Shown here: positions 8,112 through 17,500 of the stretch, piece after piece
Numbering within the stretch: the stretch's first letter is position 1
Layout: the number at the start of each line of letters is the position of its first letter
IMG/VR virus record: IMGVR_UViG_3300023180_000086
Location: 1-50,887 of that record
Length of the DNA: 50,887 nt
Reading direction: 5' to 3' (one strand)
Origin: a virus
The notes under the pieces: generated by a model
The model's database searches: none
What the model was told of the DNA's origin: nothing
Seen by the model: only the letters and a program-made list of their open reading frames with translations
Program-made: the position numbers and the translations under genes

Positions 8112-9457
8112 TACCATAGCTCCCGTCTAGCCCAGTAGTTAGGGCTAAATGGATCATTCTTAGTTAGTTGACCACTTTTGTTCTTAATGCCCGCACTTCT
8201 AGTTAAATAGTTCTTTCTACGCTTCTTATCTTTATGCTGGGTAAAGTCTTCATACCCCTTCTGCCCAAAATGCACCAACTTAACTTTATCGCCTCGCTTT
8301 ACTAGAACCATCTTCTTTTTGTTTTTCCTATCAGAAGCAATTGGTTTATTATACCCAGGGAAGGTCCTACCTCGATATTCTATGGAGGCCTTCTTTATCA
8401 TTTTCTTCTTCACTTTCTTTAATACTTTCTTATGAGAAGTATTACAGTTTGAGGCTTTCTTTTGTAAAGAGGTTCCTGCGGCAAGTCCATGAGAGCTGTA
8501 CTGCTCTCCAGCTTTAGTCGCTTTTGCTTTCTTGCGTTCAGCAGCTCTTAACTTTTTCTTACCTTCCTCAGTGGCCTTTAGACGTTCAATCTTTTTTTCT
8601 GGAAGGTACACTCCTTTATTTTCGGAGGAGGTTTTTGTCATTCTTCCTCTAGCTTCTTGCATTTGTTGATTGATTTGTGCCATCCGTTCGTTGTATCTTT
8701 TTAACGCCTGCTGGTAAGCCTCTGAGTTTGTGTTTGTTTGGCCTTTTCTGCCTAGGATATTCTGAGGTGTTTGTACCTGTGGTGGAACTGGTTTCTTGAT
8801 CGGTGATTCAGGGTACTGAGATCTTGGAGTTAGTTCAGTTTTGTAAGGATTATTGCTTTGAGTACCTTTAATTGGTGGAGCATCAACAAAAGTCGACTTA
8901 AAGTTACTGGGGACTTTCGGAGTGGGAACCGGAGCCCCTTTAGCAAATCTTTGTGTAGACTTTAGCAATGTATTCTTAAAAGCAGCGTTAGATTGCTTAC
9001 GCATAGGCGTGTATAGATCCCCATGAGGATGTACCTCAACTGCTCCACTAGCTTTAAGATGCTCCAGCGCGGCCTTAATCACTTGCTTAGGAGCTTTTAC
9101 ATGCTTATGTAAGGCTTTCATACTTAAAGCCCCGCCTTCTTTCTTAAACGCAGACAGAATATCTTTAATAACCTTCTGATTGTTCTGCTGTGCAATCTTC
9201 GCAACCTCCCCAAAGAAGTTATCGAAAGTTCTTTCATTGATAGAAGATTGTTTCACCAGAATATTTGGATTTTGCCCTAAGGCATCATTTGTACGTTTCA
9301 TGCTTAGGGCTCCCTGTGTTTGACCGTACCCTTTCATATGAATTGCGTTCATAGTTCTAATTTTATTAGGGTTGGTTATTTTTTTATTACCTATCTGCAA
9401 AGGCTGAGTGTACTGCTGAGTCCTTGCAATGCTTCCAGTATCAAAAGAGCGACTCAC
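8111..9457 (-). CDS. winged-helix protein with DUF5754-like C-terminus
   Basis: A 448-residue basic protein. Residues about 96-151 read as a small winged-helix domain (ALEHLKASGAVEVHPHGDLY). The middle is proline- and glutamine-rich. The last about 90 residues (YRGRTFPGY ... HFGQKGYEDFTQHKD ... PNYWARRELW) match what I remember of DUF5754, a small domain of large viruses and phages. It starts at GTG (9457) behind AAGGAA, in a GTGA overlap. KxA-like sites (VAKIAQ, IKKASI) suggest it is a virion protein. Function unknown. Confidence 0.65.
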   Translation of the reverse strand: MSRSFDTGSIARTQQYTQPLQIGNKKITNPNKIRTMNAIHMKGYGQTQGALSMKRTNDALGQNPNILVKQSSINERTFDNFFGEVAKIAQQNNQKVIKDILSAFKKEGGALSMKALHKHVKAPKQVIKAALEHLKASGAVEVHPHGDLYTPMRKQSNAAFKNTLLKSTQRFAKGAPVPTPKVPSNFKSTFVDAPPIKGTQSNNPYKTELTPRSQYPESPIKKPVPPQVQTPQNILGRKGQTNTNSEAYQQALKRYNERMAQINQQMQEARGRMTKTSSENKGVYLPEKKIERLKATEEGKKKLRAAERKKAKATKAGEQYSSHGLAAGTSLQKKASNCNTSHKKVLKKVKKKMIKKASIEYRGRTFPGYNKPIASDRKNKKKMVLVKRGDKVKLVHFGQKGYEDFTQHKDKKRRKNYLTRSAGIKNKSGQLTKNDPFSPNYWARRELW

Positions 9458-10299
9458 TTTGTTTTCCTTAGAATGCTCTTAGCAACTCTTCTAGCCTGTT
9501 TCTTCTTGGTCAATGGAATAATGGCCTCATCTCCATCCTCTGCTACGCGGATGATTCTGCCCTTACCTTTGGGGTCTTTCTTAACAATCCCACCGTTTTT
9601 ATAACCAGGCATTTGTGGTTGTGCTAAGCCTTGAGGATAAGCTGCTTGCATGGCTTGCGTAGGGTTCATTCCCTGTGCTTGCATAGCCTGTACATTCATC
9701 ATGTTAGCCTTCTTCTCAAATAGTTTTCTCATAGGCTTACCCGTAACTACTGAAAATCCTTCCTCTTTTCTCTTTTTATACTCTGCTAATAGTTTTTGCC
9801 TTGCTTCCTTACCCTTTGCTTTTATATTATCACTAGCGTCACGGTATATTTTTTTCATTTTCTTATTGTGTGCTCTTCTTACAGTCTGACCAACATAATT
9901 GGGGTCAAACCTTTCTAACTCAGGATAGAAAGTATTCTCTACAATTTTATCTTTTACAGCTTTACGCCCAGGTCTTCCGTATTTTTGATACAATCCTTGA
10001 ATATTCTTGCTAGCTTTCTTTTCTTTAGACCACTTCCATTTTTGCTTTCCCCACTTCTTCAGTGAGTTATTCTTAGCAGTAGGTTTTGCTCCAGAGTAGC
10101 CACCACCTTTCTTTTTATAGATCTGAGTAGCTAGCTGCATCGCTCGCGCACTATGCTTACCACCCATCTTTGCCTTTGCTTCCGCTTTTGCCTGTTCCCA
10201 CAACTCTGGATTAGTCTTTGTAGCCGTCTGCGCAGCTTCTTTTATAATAAAGTCCATCTCAGAACGAAAGTATCCAATCATAGTTCCTGTAAGTTCCAT
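9454..10299 (-). CDS. DUF5872-like protein with a tape-measure-like C-terminal end
   Basis: A 281-residue basic protein. Near the N-terminus is IIKEAAQ (KxA-like). Next comes a region with NPELWEQAKAEAK and KKKGGGYSG that resembles DUF5872 (from memory). A Q/M-rich linker leads to an end reading YKNGGIV ... EDGDEAIIPLTKK. This last motif is typical of the C-termini of phage tape measure proteins (GGIV ... GEAGPEAIIPL). Its place straight after the tail chaperones is where a tape measure gene belongs, but 281 residues is far too short for a contractile tail, so it could only be part of one. Start at 10299 chosen for GGAGG nine bases upstream. Confidence 0.6.
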   Translation of the reverse strand: MELTGTMIGYFRSEMDFIIKEAAQTATKTNPELWEQAKAEAKAKMGGKHSARAMQLATQIYKKKGGGYSGAKPTAKNNSLKKWGKQKWKWSKEKKASKNIQGLYQKYGRPGRKAVKDKIVENTFYPELERFDPNYVGQTVRRAHNKKMKKIYRDASDNIKAKGKEARQKLLAEYKKRKEEGFSVVTGKPMRKLFEKKANMMNVQAMQAQGMNPTQAMQAAYPQGLAQPQMPGYKNGGIVKKDPKGKGRIIRVAEDGDEAIIPLTKKKQARRVAKSILRKTK

Positions 10300-10360
10300 G
10301 TTAACCTCCATAGCGTTATCACTAGATTAACATATAACGAACCGTTAGACTATGCTATTT

Positions 10361-11616
10361 TTATTGGCCACGTCTCATTGCTTTTTTATGATCAAATATC
10401 TTTTTATTCTTCATGTAGTGTTGAGACAGGGATATAGATCTTGGATCTTTTGACATTTGCTTGATTGCTTTTGTCGGATCAAGTGCAGGTCGTACAGCGA
10501 AGATCTTCTTTGTCTCTTGCGCAAGTAATTCTTTTGCATCCTTTTCGGCATTAGACTCTTGCGTTTCAGTTCCTGGAATCTGTAACTTATAGTAAGCCTC
10601 TAGCAGGTCTAACATACCAGTTTTGTTTGCTTCTGAAAGCCCTGCCAGTGCTGTTATCTCAATCTCTTTTAACCTTATCCTCTTCTTCCTAAGATGTACT
10701 AGAATCATTAAGTATTCTTGGACTGTAGAAAGATCATCAGAGTGTAGAAGTTTTTCGTATAATAGTTCAGCCTGCGCCCAGCTGATAGGACGCTCTAGTA
10801 GTTTCCCAACTTTTCAACCACATCACCTGACATGAGTTTTCGAACTCTGGCAGAAAACCACGCATATTGAATAATAAGATCGTCAGTCAATACTTGAGGA
10901 AGTTGTCCTACAAACTCCATACGAGCTTCAAGGGCTTTCTTGAAGTCTGCTTCATGGGACTGCTTAGTAAACTTTGAGATGTTGGGAGAGATATCTTTAC
11001 CATTCATCTTGTCTAAGCATACTGCAAGCTGTACTAATGACATCCAGTGACGACCATACTGTACAGACTTTTCTTGCAGATCCAATGTCATCGATTCAAT
11101 CCATAAACTCTGATTGGTATTGAGAGTTCGGAAAGTAATGCTAAAGTTTGGTCTAAGATAAATATCTTGCGAGCAGTACCCTTTAAAGATCATACTTTCA
11201 AAGTCCAGTGGTACTAAGTCTTTTTCAATACGTTTGCGACGTGCTGTATCTCGAATAGGGTCATACAAAGGATCTTCTGGTGGAATATTATACTCAAACT
11301 CTACCTCTTCATCAATCTTTGATTTCTGCCAAGCTTCAAACTCCCCAAATACTTTTACTAAAAGATCACTGTTTGCCTTTAAGTCTTCAACAGTAAAGGT
11401 AGATTCAAACCCCTCCTGAAAAGCTTCTTGAAGAATATCGAGCTTTCTATCAAGATCTTCTTGTTCCTTTTCCTGCAGCTCTAACTCTGATGCAGAGTTC
11501 GGATTAGACGCAATCGCAGCTGCCCTTTGTGGGTCTTGAGCTCCTGCTATCCTTTGATTCGCTGGAATACCTGATCCCATACCACGTACAACTTTTTCAC
11601 CTAATGTTTTTCTCAT
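10361..11616 (-). CDS. tail assembly chaperone, long -1 frameshift product (G-T type)
   Basis: Fusion made by a -1 slip at G GGA AAC (complement of 10801-10807): about 272 residues of the zero frame joined to 146 residues encoded by 10801 down to 10361, about 418 in total. The downstream frame is open without a stop from the slip site to 10361 and has no good start of its own; the only internal ATG, at 10708, lacks a ribosome binding site. The zero-frame stop lies two codons after the slip. This is the layout of lambda gpG/gpGT, whose products load the tape measure during tail assembly. Confidence 0.75.
10795..11616 (-). CDS. tail assembly chaperone, short (zero-frame) product (G type)
   Basis: A 273-residue acidic, helical protein. 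The start is the ATG at 11616 sharing TAATG with the previous stop and preceded by GGGGGA; an upstream TTG is less likely. Residues about 40-115 are highly charged helical sequence. It ends VEKLGNY directly over a slippery heptamer, so most ribosomes make this form and a minority the long form. Position between tube/sheath genes and a tape-measure-like gene agrees with a chaperone role. Confidence 0.72.
   Translation of the reverse strand: MRKTLGEKVVRGMGSGIPANQRIAGAQDPQRAAAIASNPNSASELELQEKEQEDLDRKLDILQEAFQEGFESTFTVEDLKANSDLLVKVFGEFEAWQKSKIDEEVEFEYNIPPEDPLYDPIRDTARRKRIEKDLVPLDFESMIFKGYCSQDIYLRPNFSITFRTLNTNQSLWIESMTLDLQEKSVQYGRHWMSLVQLAVCLDKMNGKDISPNISKFTKQSHEADFKKALEARMEFVGQLPQVLTDDLIIQYAWFSARVRKLMSGDVVEKLGNY
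10801..10807 (-). promoter_or_regulatory. programmed -1 frameshift slippery site
   Basis: Read on the minus strand the heptamer is G GGA AAC, a canonical X XXY YYZ signal (lambda uses GGGAAAG). The zero frame then reads TAC TAG and stops; the -1 frame reads GGG AAA CTA CTA and stays open to 10361. No strong stimulatory hairpin was evident by eye just downstream. Confidence 0.75.
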
Positions 11617-11930
11617 TACATCCCCCAAGGATTTTCGTCTTCAAAGTTAATACCAGACTCTTTTGTAGTTTGCTGGTCATCTTGCCACTGTGCAAAGTCT
11701 GGATGTTTTAATGTTTTCTCATAGTCTTCTTCAATGCTTTGACTTAATTGTCTTAGCAGTTCCCAAGACTTTTCCGACAGGGCCGTAAACGAGGTATCCG
11801 CAACTGTCATGTTCTCTTCAGTGCTTAATACAATTCTTGTCCATACCTGGGGCGCTCCACCGATCAGCCTTGCTTTCAGCTCGGCAACTTGCAATCTAAA
11901 AATAGGCAATGGACTTTCTAACTGTTTCAT
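11616..11930 (-). CDS. small acidic protein upstream of tail chaperone
   Basis: A 104-residue protein with an N-terminal beta-like half and an acidic helical C-terminal half ending NPWGM. The start at 11930 is chosen for GGAG eight bases upstream, over an ATG four codons earlier. First gene of the minus-strand tail/enzyme operon. Function unknown; a tail assembly role is only positional inference. Confidence 0.65.
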   Translation of the reverse strand: MKQLESPLPIFRLQVAELKARLIGGAPQVWTRIVLSTEENMTVADTSFTALSEKSWELLRQLSQSIEEDYEKTLKHPDFAQWQDDQQTTKESGINFEDENPWGM

Positions 11931-11962
11931 ATTACTCTCCATTATGTACTGTAACTGTAACC

Positions 11963-11998
11963 ATAAAAGTTATAATGTACTATAACATAAAGCGCAAA
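11963..11998 (-). promoter_or_regulatory. possible sigma70-type promoter of the tail/enzyme operon
   Basis: On the minus strand TTGCGC (11993-11998) and TATAAC (near 11970-11975) lie 17 bases apart, about 35 bases before the gene start at 11930. The boxes overlap the palindrome at 11969-11986. Read by eye only. Confidence 0.35.
11969..11986. promoter_or_regulatory. palindromic operator candidate
   Basis: GTTATA (11969-11974), six bases, TATAAC (11981-11986): a perfect inverted repeat between divergent genes, overlapping the -10 region of the leftward operon. It lies 30 bases before a small RHH-like regulator gene, so it could be that protein's own operator. Confidence 0.45.
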
Positions 11999-12016
11999 GT
12001 ATTAACAGGTATAGAA

Positions 12017-12196
12017 ATGAAAAAGAAAGACAAGGTACTCCAGATCACCGTTCGTATTCGAGATGTAGAAACACAAAGATTCATCCAGGATAAGATAGAG
12101 CTCCTAAAGAATAGAGGAGCTAAAAACGCATCTGCTCAATCTATTATAGAGGGCTTAATAGATCGATGGATGAAAGAAGAGGAGCGTCGACGCTAA
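12017..12196 (+). CDS. small ribbon-helix-helix-like regulator
   Basis: A 59-residue protein: a basic start, an alternating strand (VLQITVRI), then two helices (about 17-33 and 39-56) and a charged end. This is the size and order of an Arc/MetJ-type ribbon-helix-helix dimer. Start at 12017 chosen because AGG lies eight bases upstream; an in-frame ATG at 11975 would begin inside the palindrome. It is divergent from the tail/enzyme operon and alone on the plus strand here, so it may control that operon. Family assignment rests on secondary-structure pattern only. Confidence 0.5.
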   Translation: MKKKDKVLQITVRIRDVETQRFIQDKIELLKNRGAKNASAQSIIEGLIDRWMKEEERRR

Positions 12197-12231
12197 AAAG
12201 AAAAGAGTCCGGTGGAGAATGGCCGGACTCT
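12193..12231 (-). terminator. Rho-independent terminator of the head-tail operon
   Basis: AGAGTCCGG (12204-12212) pairs with CCGGACTCT (12223-12231), a perfect 9-bp stem; on the minus strand it is followed by TTTTCTTTTT. It ends the transcript 27 bases after the tail tube stop, and separates the head-tail operon from the chaperone/enzyme operon. Confidence 0.82.
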
Positions 12232-12257
12232 TCGGTGTGTGGATTTAGTGGCGGGGA

Positions 12258-13043
12258 TTAAGTTGCCGAACCTACTTCGTCAACTCCACTAAAGATATCG
12301 CTATCGTAGATAGTGTCAAGGGAAGCAGTATCCAAGGGAATCATTCGTTCAAATGTAATGGACGCATTTTCTGTGATGATTGTACCACCAGCATCTGTAC
12401 CAAATCCGTGATTGGTTACCATACATTGCTCGAAGTAGAACGCACCTACAACATCAGCATTGCTATCTTTCATAAACAATGCTAAGCCAATAGGTTGAGA
12501 AAATACATCCGATGCCAAGTCAAGCCATAGATTACCATTAGGCTCTCCAGGTGCTTTGAGGTATCGATCTTTCTTACCACCGTCTGCAGAACCTGTGTAG
12601 GCATTCAAACCTGCAAACCCTGTCTGGTCGCCATTTACAAGGTTATTAAAAGATGTGCCTGCAAAGAAGTCAGCATCGCTTTTAATATCACCTGAAGCTG
12701 TAGCATAAAGAACTCTAAGAAGAGAAGGACCGTGGTACATAATTCTACCAAGTCCTAGGTTTCCTACTGTTCTACCACGGATCATGTAAGAACGTTCAGA
12801 GCCGATCTCAAAGAGTCTCATTACAGAAGACTGTTGACCTAAGTTAAATTGTTGAATAACGCCAATAGGAAAGATGAAATCTGCGTCATTACCTGCAAGC
12901 TGAGCGTCTGCACCAGCTGCTGCAGCCAACCGAGCTGGACCTGCGGCCAACATAGTGAAAGCAGCATTTACATAACGACCTTCTGTCATTCCTTGTTGTA
13001 CGTTTCTATTAAAGTAATTCCATTCGGAAAATGTTCTAGCCAT
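12258..13043 (-). CDS. tail tube protein
   Basis: A 261-residue protein with the core FPIGVIQQFNLGQQSS ... LFEIGSERSYMIRGRTVGN ... YHGPSLLRVLY (about residues 56-112), a pattern I associate with inner tube proteins of large contractile-tail phages (gp19/Hcp-like fold). The C-terminal half contains FEQCMVTNHGF and ENASITFERM, typical tube strands. It lies two genes after the sheath and just before a terminator. GAGG lies eight bases before the ATG. Assigned from motif memory plus context. Confidence 0.75.
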   Translation of the reverse strand: MARTFSEWNYFNRNVQQGMTEGRYVNAAFTMLAAGPARLAAAAGADAQLAGNDADFIFPIGVIQQFNLGQQSSVMRLFEIGSERSYMIRGRTVGNLGLGRIMYHGPSLLRVLYATASGDIKSDADFFAGTSFNNLVNGDQTGFAGLNAYTGSADGGKKDRYLKAPGEPNGNLWLDLASDVFSQPIGLALFMKDSNADVVGAFYFEQCMVTNHGFGTDAGGTIITENASITFERMIPLDTASLDTIYDSDIFSGVDEVGSAT

Positions 13044-13046
13044 TTT

Positions 13047-13571
13047 TTACCTCTGTTGTTGTTGTGCCTGTGGTTGAGCCTGTTGTGGTTGCTGTTGCTG
13101 CGCTTGTTGAGGCGGCTGCGGTGCTGGTGCTGGAGCCGGCTGGCCACTAGACATTTCTGGTTGTGTATTTTGTTTATTAATGAATTCTGTTGCTTGCTCT
13201 TTCATCTTTGATAGAGCTTCTTCTTTCTTAGCTTGAATGTATCCTTCACGCTTTGCTCTGGCGATCATCTCTTCACCACCAGTGATCCAACCCGGTTCCT
13301 GCATATTTGGAACAAACTTTTGTAGTTTTGGATTGAATGTGTACCCAGGTACAGGTAGAATCATCGGGTTCATTTTGGCTGTTCCATCCTTCATCTTAGA
13401 AAACTGGACCCCAAACATCTGCCCTGGGGATGTCACCTTCGGATCTTTAATTCTTTTAATCTCTGTAACTTCATCTATAGTCTCTTCTTTTACTAGAGAA
13501 GCAGAGGAGTCAGCGTCCTGCGGCTGGTTCGCAATCTTTTCCAACTCTTGAAGAAAGTAGCTTGTGATCAT
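13047..13571 (-). CDS. KxA-tagged virion protein with P/Q-rich tail
   Basis: A 174-residue protein. LQELEKIANQ sits at residues 7-16 if the start is the ATG at 13571 (AGGA seven bases upstream), a better choice than the ATG six codons earlier. The middle holds a conserved-looking PVPGYTFNPKLQKFVP stretch, then a coiled helix, then about 40 residues of almost only P, Q and A. The N-terminal motif suggests capsid targeting or maturation cleavage. Function unknown. Confidence 0.65.
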   Translation of the reverse strand: MITSYFLQELEKIANQPQDADSSASLVKEETIDEVTEIKRIKDPKVTSPGQMFGVQFSKMKDGTAKMNPMILPVPGYTFNPKLQKFVPNMQEPGWITGGEEMIARAKREGYIQAKKEEALSKMKEQATEFINKQNTQPEMSSGQPAPAPAPQPPQQAQQQQPQQAQPQAQQQQR

Positions 13572-13578
13572 TAAAGTC

Positions 13579-14532
13579 CTATCGTGCATTTCTTTTTTCT
13601 ACCTCTTTCAATAGATTCTTATATCTGCTTTGCTTTTTACGATTATTCATCACTGCTGAGATACCACCAAGAACACCAAGAGCCAGAGGAGCCTTCGATC
13701 TACTCAGTATAAACTTCTTTAAAAAGTCTCTTTCAAGCTTCTTCTGAGAAGGTGCAATTAATCCTAATCGCTTAGCACGGTCTGTGCCAACGTCATACAG
13801 TTTGGTGAACTGTTTAGTGTCTAGTAGCGACCCTGATCGACCTACACTGGCATAATCTTTTGCAATGATAGTTTGCGCAGTAGGCTCTTTAAACATCGTA
13901 TTAAAACGATTCTTTGCCTCAGCAGCATCCACTCCATGTATTTGTTGGATGTCTGAAAGTATAGCATTCACACCATTCCTATCAATTGACTTTCCTTGTG
14001 CAATGCTTTGATTAACTCTATCCACTGTCGTGTTACCAGTTACTATCGGAGTCCATGAATGATTTTTTGTTAAATTTTGAGGGATTGATCCATCAAGCTC
14101 TTTCTTAATTGCATTTTCAAAACTATTTTTGATCTCATAATCCGGAATAACCACAGACCCCGGGACACTAATAGTCTGATTGCTTCTAACAATCATCGGG
14201 GCCAAGTCGTCTGCATTCTTAGCACCACCTTCTAACAAACCTTGCTTGATGTAGAAGGTATCAATCTGACGATTTGTATTTGCCTCTACCTGCTTCATTA
14301 AAGTCTTAGTATCTACTGACCCAAGACCCAATGCCAAAGGCACAGCAAAGGACACACCCATACCCTTAGCAAAAGCCTTTGCCGAAGAGTATGGATCTGT
14401 TGAAGCACGTAAGTTCTCAAGAGCACCCTGCGATTGCTCTTCTCGCAAGATGTCTTGAGGCGTTACCTTAGCAACTTTTTCCAGTGCTGAAGCGAAACTT
14501 ACAGCTGTAATGTGATGTCGATGTAGTTGCAT
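13579..14532 (-). CDS. KxA-tagged virion protein (317 aa)
   Basis: A 317-residue protein with FASALEKVAKV at residues 13-23, then helical regions and a hydrophobic segment near 52-68, and a basic end. It overlaps the sheath gene by 34 bases out of frame; no other start codon is available before the motif and no ribosome binding site is visible, so translation is probably coupled to the sheath. Function unknown; the motif suggests an internal or cleaved virion protein. Confidence 0.62.
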   Translation of the reverse strand: MQLHRHHITAVSFASALEKVAKVTPQDILREEQSQGALENLRASTDPYSSAKAFAKGMGVSFAVPLALGLGSVDTKTLMKQVEANTNRQIDTFYIKQGLLEGGAKNADDLAPMIVRSNQTISVPGSVVIPDYEIKNSFENAIKKELDGSIPQNLTKNHSWTPIVTGNTTVDRVNQSIAQGKSIDRNGVNAILSDIQQIHGVDAAEAKNRFNTMFKEPTAQTIIAKDYASVGRSGSLLDTKQFTKLYDVGTDRAKRLGLIAPSQKKLERDFLKKFILSRSKAPLALGVLGGISAVMNNRKKQSRYKNLLKEVEKRNAR

Positions 14533-17500
14533 GGATAGAGGGGGGAAACTTGGATTTGAACATTGATGGTATCTGGGTTTGTATCGTCTTGTGTAATACT
14601 GGTTAAGTTTGCGCTTGTGATAATACTACGCTGCACCATTGAAGATACGATGGCTTGGACATTCATTCCTAAGCCTTCAATAAACTCAGTAGTGATGTTA
14701 GATCCACCGATACGGTCAGCCAAGCTATCTCGAAGTGTTTTAGCGAAGTAATCAATTGCTTTAGTGATCGACAACTCACGCCTCTGCACTGTAGAGACGT
14801 CTGTAGCAAGCTGATGACGAATCTTCAATGGACCTGACTCATTGTCTTGTACGATAATCAAAGTACCACCGCCTGCAATGTCATTCAACTGAGACTTGCT
14901 GAAGTAGCGATTTGAGTATCTAAGACCTGTAAAGCCAGAGATTGATAGATTTGTAAAGCCTTTACCAACTGCCTGGAAGCCAACGCAAGATGCGACGACA
15001 CTAGCAAGGTAATGCCCATCCAAGAACTCCGAGTTAGACCCAACGGTAGCAACAGCACGAGGAGGCCATACCATGAAGGTTCTACGGCTTGCATACTCAG
15101 AACCATAGGAGGCAACTCTAGAAGCCTGGTCTACAGTAGATGTGATGCTCTTACCTTGGATGTACAAGTACCAAGACTGAGAAGACAGATCATTAGTGTC
15201 TGTTCCAGCAACATCCGCTGTATTTACAAGCAACTTAAAGGTATTAGAAGTACTTACTGAGGATACACGGAAACCGTATTGCTCTGAAGCAGCTCCCAAC
15301 AACAATCTACTTGCATGAGTATCAGTCTTGTATGAGTTCAATACAAGAATAACTTCATCACCTGCGGCTAGAGCAGTCTTCAAAGAATCGAAGTTTGCAC
15401 CCGCAGTTCCAAAATCTACCTCTGCAGTAAACTCACCATCAGAGTTGAAAGATGATGAAGTCAAACCATTTGAACCACTTACTACCAAACTAGCTTGAGA
15501 ATAAGAAGGGAATGCACGGCTGATAAAGGCAATTCTTTCCCCTTTGTTGGTTGCAGAAGACATTGTAGTAGCGTGGTTGCTGAATAATGTCACTACATCA
15601 CGGTCACTGGACAAAGGTGCCAACGCATATACATCCTCAGACTCAAGCATAGTTAAGGCTTCAGAATACGCTGTGGTAGACCCATTCGGACTGGAAGTCA
15701 ACTCAGCTGAGTTAGCAGCACTCAACCCCAATACTTTAATGCTAGTGTTGCCTACAGTATTTGTAAGTGCAAGTTTAGCGGCAAGTCCAAGTGGGTTTTG
15801 TGTAGTATCAGTACGGCCAATCTTACCTTCAATATCAGAAATAGAGTTAAGTGTAGTTAAAGAGGGATCAGAGGCTGCAGCACTCAAGTCTACACGCAAG
15901 GCTCTGTATCCAACGTAAACTTTAACAGCTGTACCTTGAGTTAAGTTTCCATCAAGAACAACTTGATTTGCGTCTGCGCCACCTTCAAAGTAGTAAGTAC
16001 GCTGACCCAATGTTCCAGAAATCTCTGTAACACTGTCTTCATCCAAGTCAGTAGTATTGCTACCAGCAATGCCTGCTACTTGAACCAAGGCTGTTACGGT
16101 AGAATCAAACTCAAGAGCATCGTCAGCGGTCAAAGCGGATTCTAATTGAGAGAAAGAAGGCAATGTACCGTTATCTCTTTCCAGCGTAATTGTTACTGTC
16201 TTAGCTGTAGCGCTGTACACTGCACTACCAATACTAGAGCTGTGACCTGCTCCAGCAGGGACAGATACCCAGGATACTCCTTGTTTATCTGTGATACCAG
16301 TTACAGTGATCATATTATCTGCAACAGCACTTGAACTAAGAGAGTATGACCCTGCGATGTGGATATAGTTCCCACTTACAGTTCCTGTGCTTAGCGTAGC
16401 TGCTGCAAAGGTATCAGTACCATCAGATCCGTCACCACTACCAGTATCTTCTTCAATAATGATGAACTCTAAAGTTTTTGCGCCATTTAAACTACCAGAG
16501 GTCAGCGTACCGGACCCGTCCAAGGCTCCTGTTACTAGGGTTGCATCTCCGCTGAACTTGATAACAACATTTCCGTTATGGGTAGCAAGAACACCAGTAC
16601 TAAGTGTTGCGCTAAAAGTACCTGCGGTAAATGTACCTGCAGTAGAGTCTACTACCTTCTCTCCAGCAATCCAGCCTTTACTGGAGCCAGATATGGTACT
16701 AGAAAGACCAAGAGCCTTAGTACCAATCAATGCTTCAATCTCAGCAACAACGATTGTACCCGCAGTGTCAAAAGCAAGGAAATCTCCTACAACAATATTG
16801 CTAATAGAAGAGCCAGACTTAAACAAGTTTCCAGCTGCATAACCGTTATCCGTTCCACTCTCATTTTGAGATGCACGCAAGATAAGTTTGAAGTCATTGC
16901 TTTCAGCAGCAGAGCCAGCCATTGCACCAACAGCTTCAAAATGGAAGTAGTTAGCGCTATCGTCGCCCAGTTGGTGAGTCGTTGCATTTACAGCTGATGT
17001 ACGAACTACATAATCTGCAGGCTTATCGATAACATTATAACTGAGAGATGTTTTACCTACATTGTAGAGAGGTGAATCCAATACAGAGGAAGTACCATCA
17101 ATTGAGTAAGCGCTTACATCAAGTTTCAACTTAGTAGCTGCAGTGGTAGTACCAACCACAGATGTGTTTGAACTATCTACAAGATCAATGATTTCCAAGT
17201 CATAGGAACGACCCAAGTGCGTCAAGCGGACAACGTCACCTTTTGCAGTGGCTGATCTTGCAGTGATACCGTAAGCCTGGAAGTCAGCAATGCCAGAGTC
17301 TGTAAGATAAGGGTTTGCATTGTTTGCATTCAGAGTTCCCGTGGATGTAGCAGAGATCAATACTGTCTCATCAGAAACAGATCTCAAAGCAGCTTGCGGA
17401 GTACCATTAAGTTTATCTAAGTAAACTTTAATACTTGCTGTATCTAGTACTGCGCCAGTATAGCTTGAAAGACCTGGCATACTGAATGCTTGAGTACCAA

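Noticed and set aside
10361-10708. A separate 115-residue gene downstream of the tail chaperone
   Set aside because: No ribosome binding site before its ATG, and the same frame is open back to a slippery heptamer in the chaperone gene; read as the frameshift extension.
16387-16842. Long plus-strand open frames over the sheath gene (also 15544-15918)
   Set aside because: Antisense shadows of a compositionally biased gene, without ribosome binding sites or recognisable protein.
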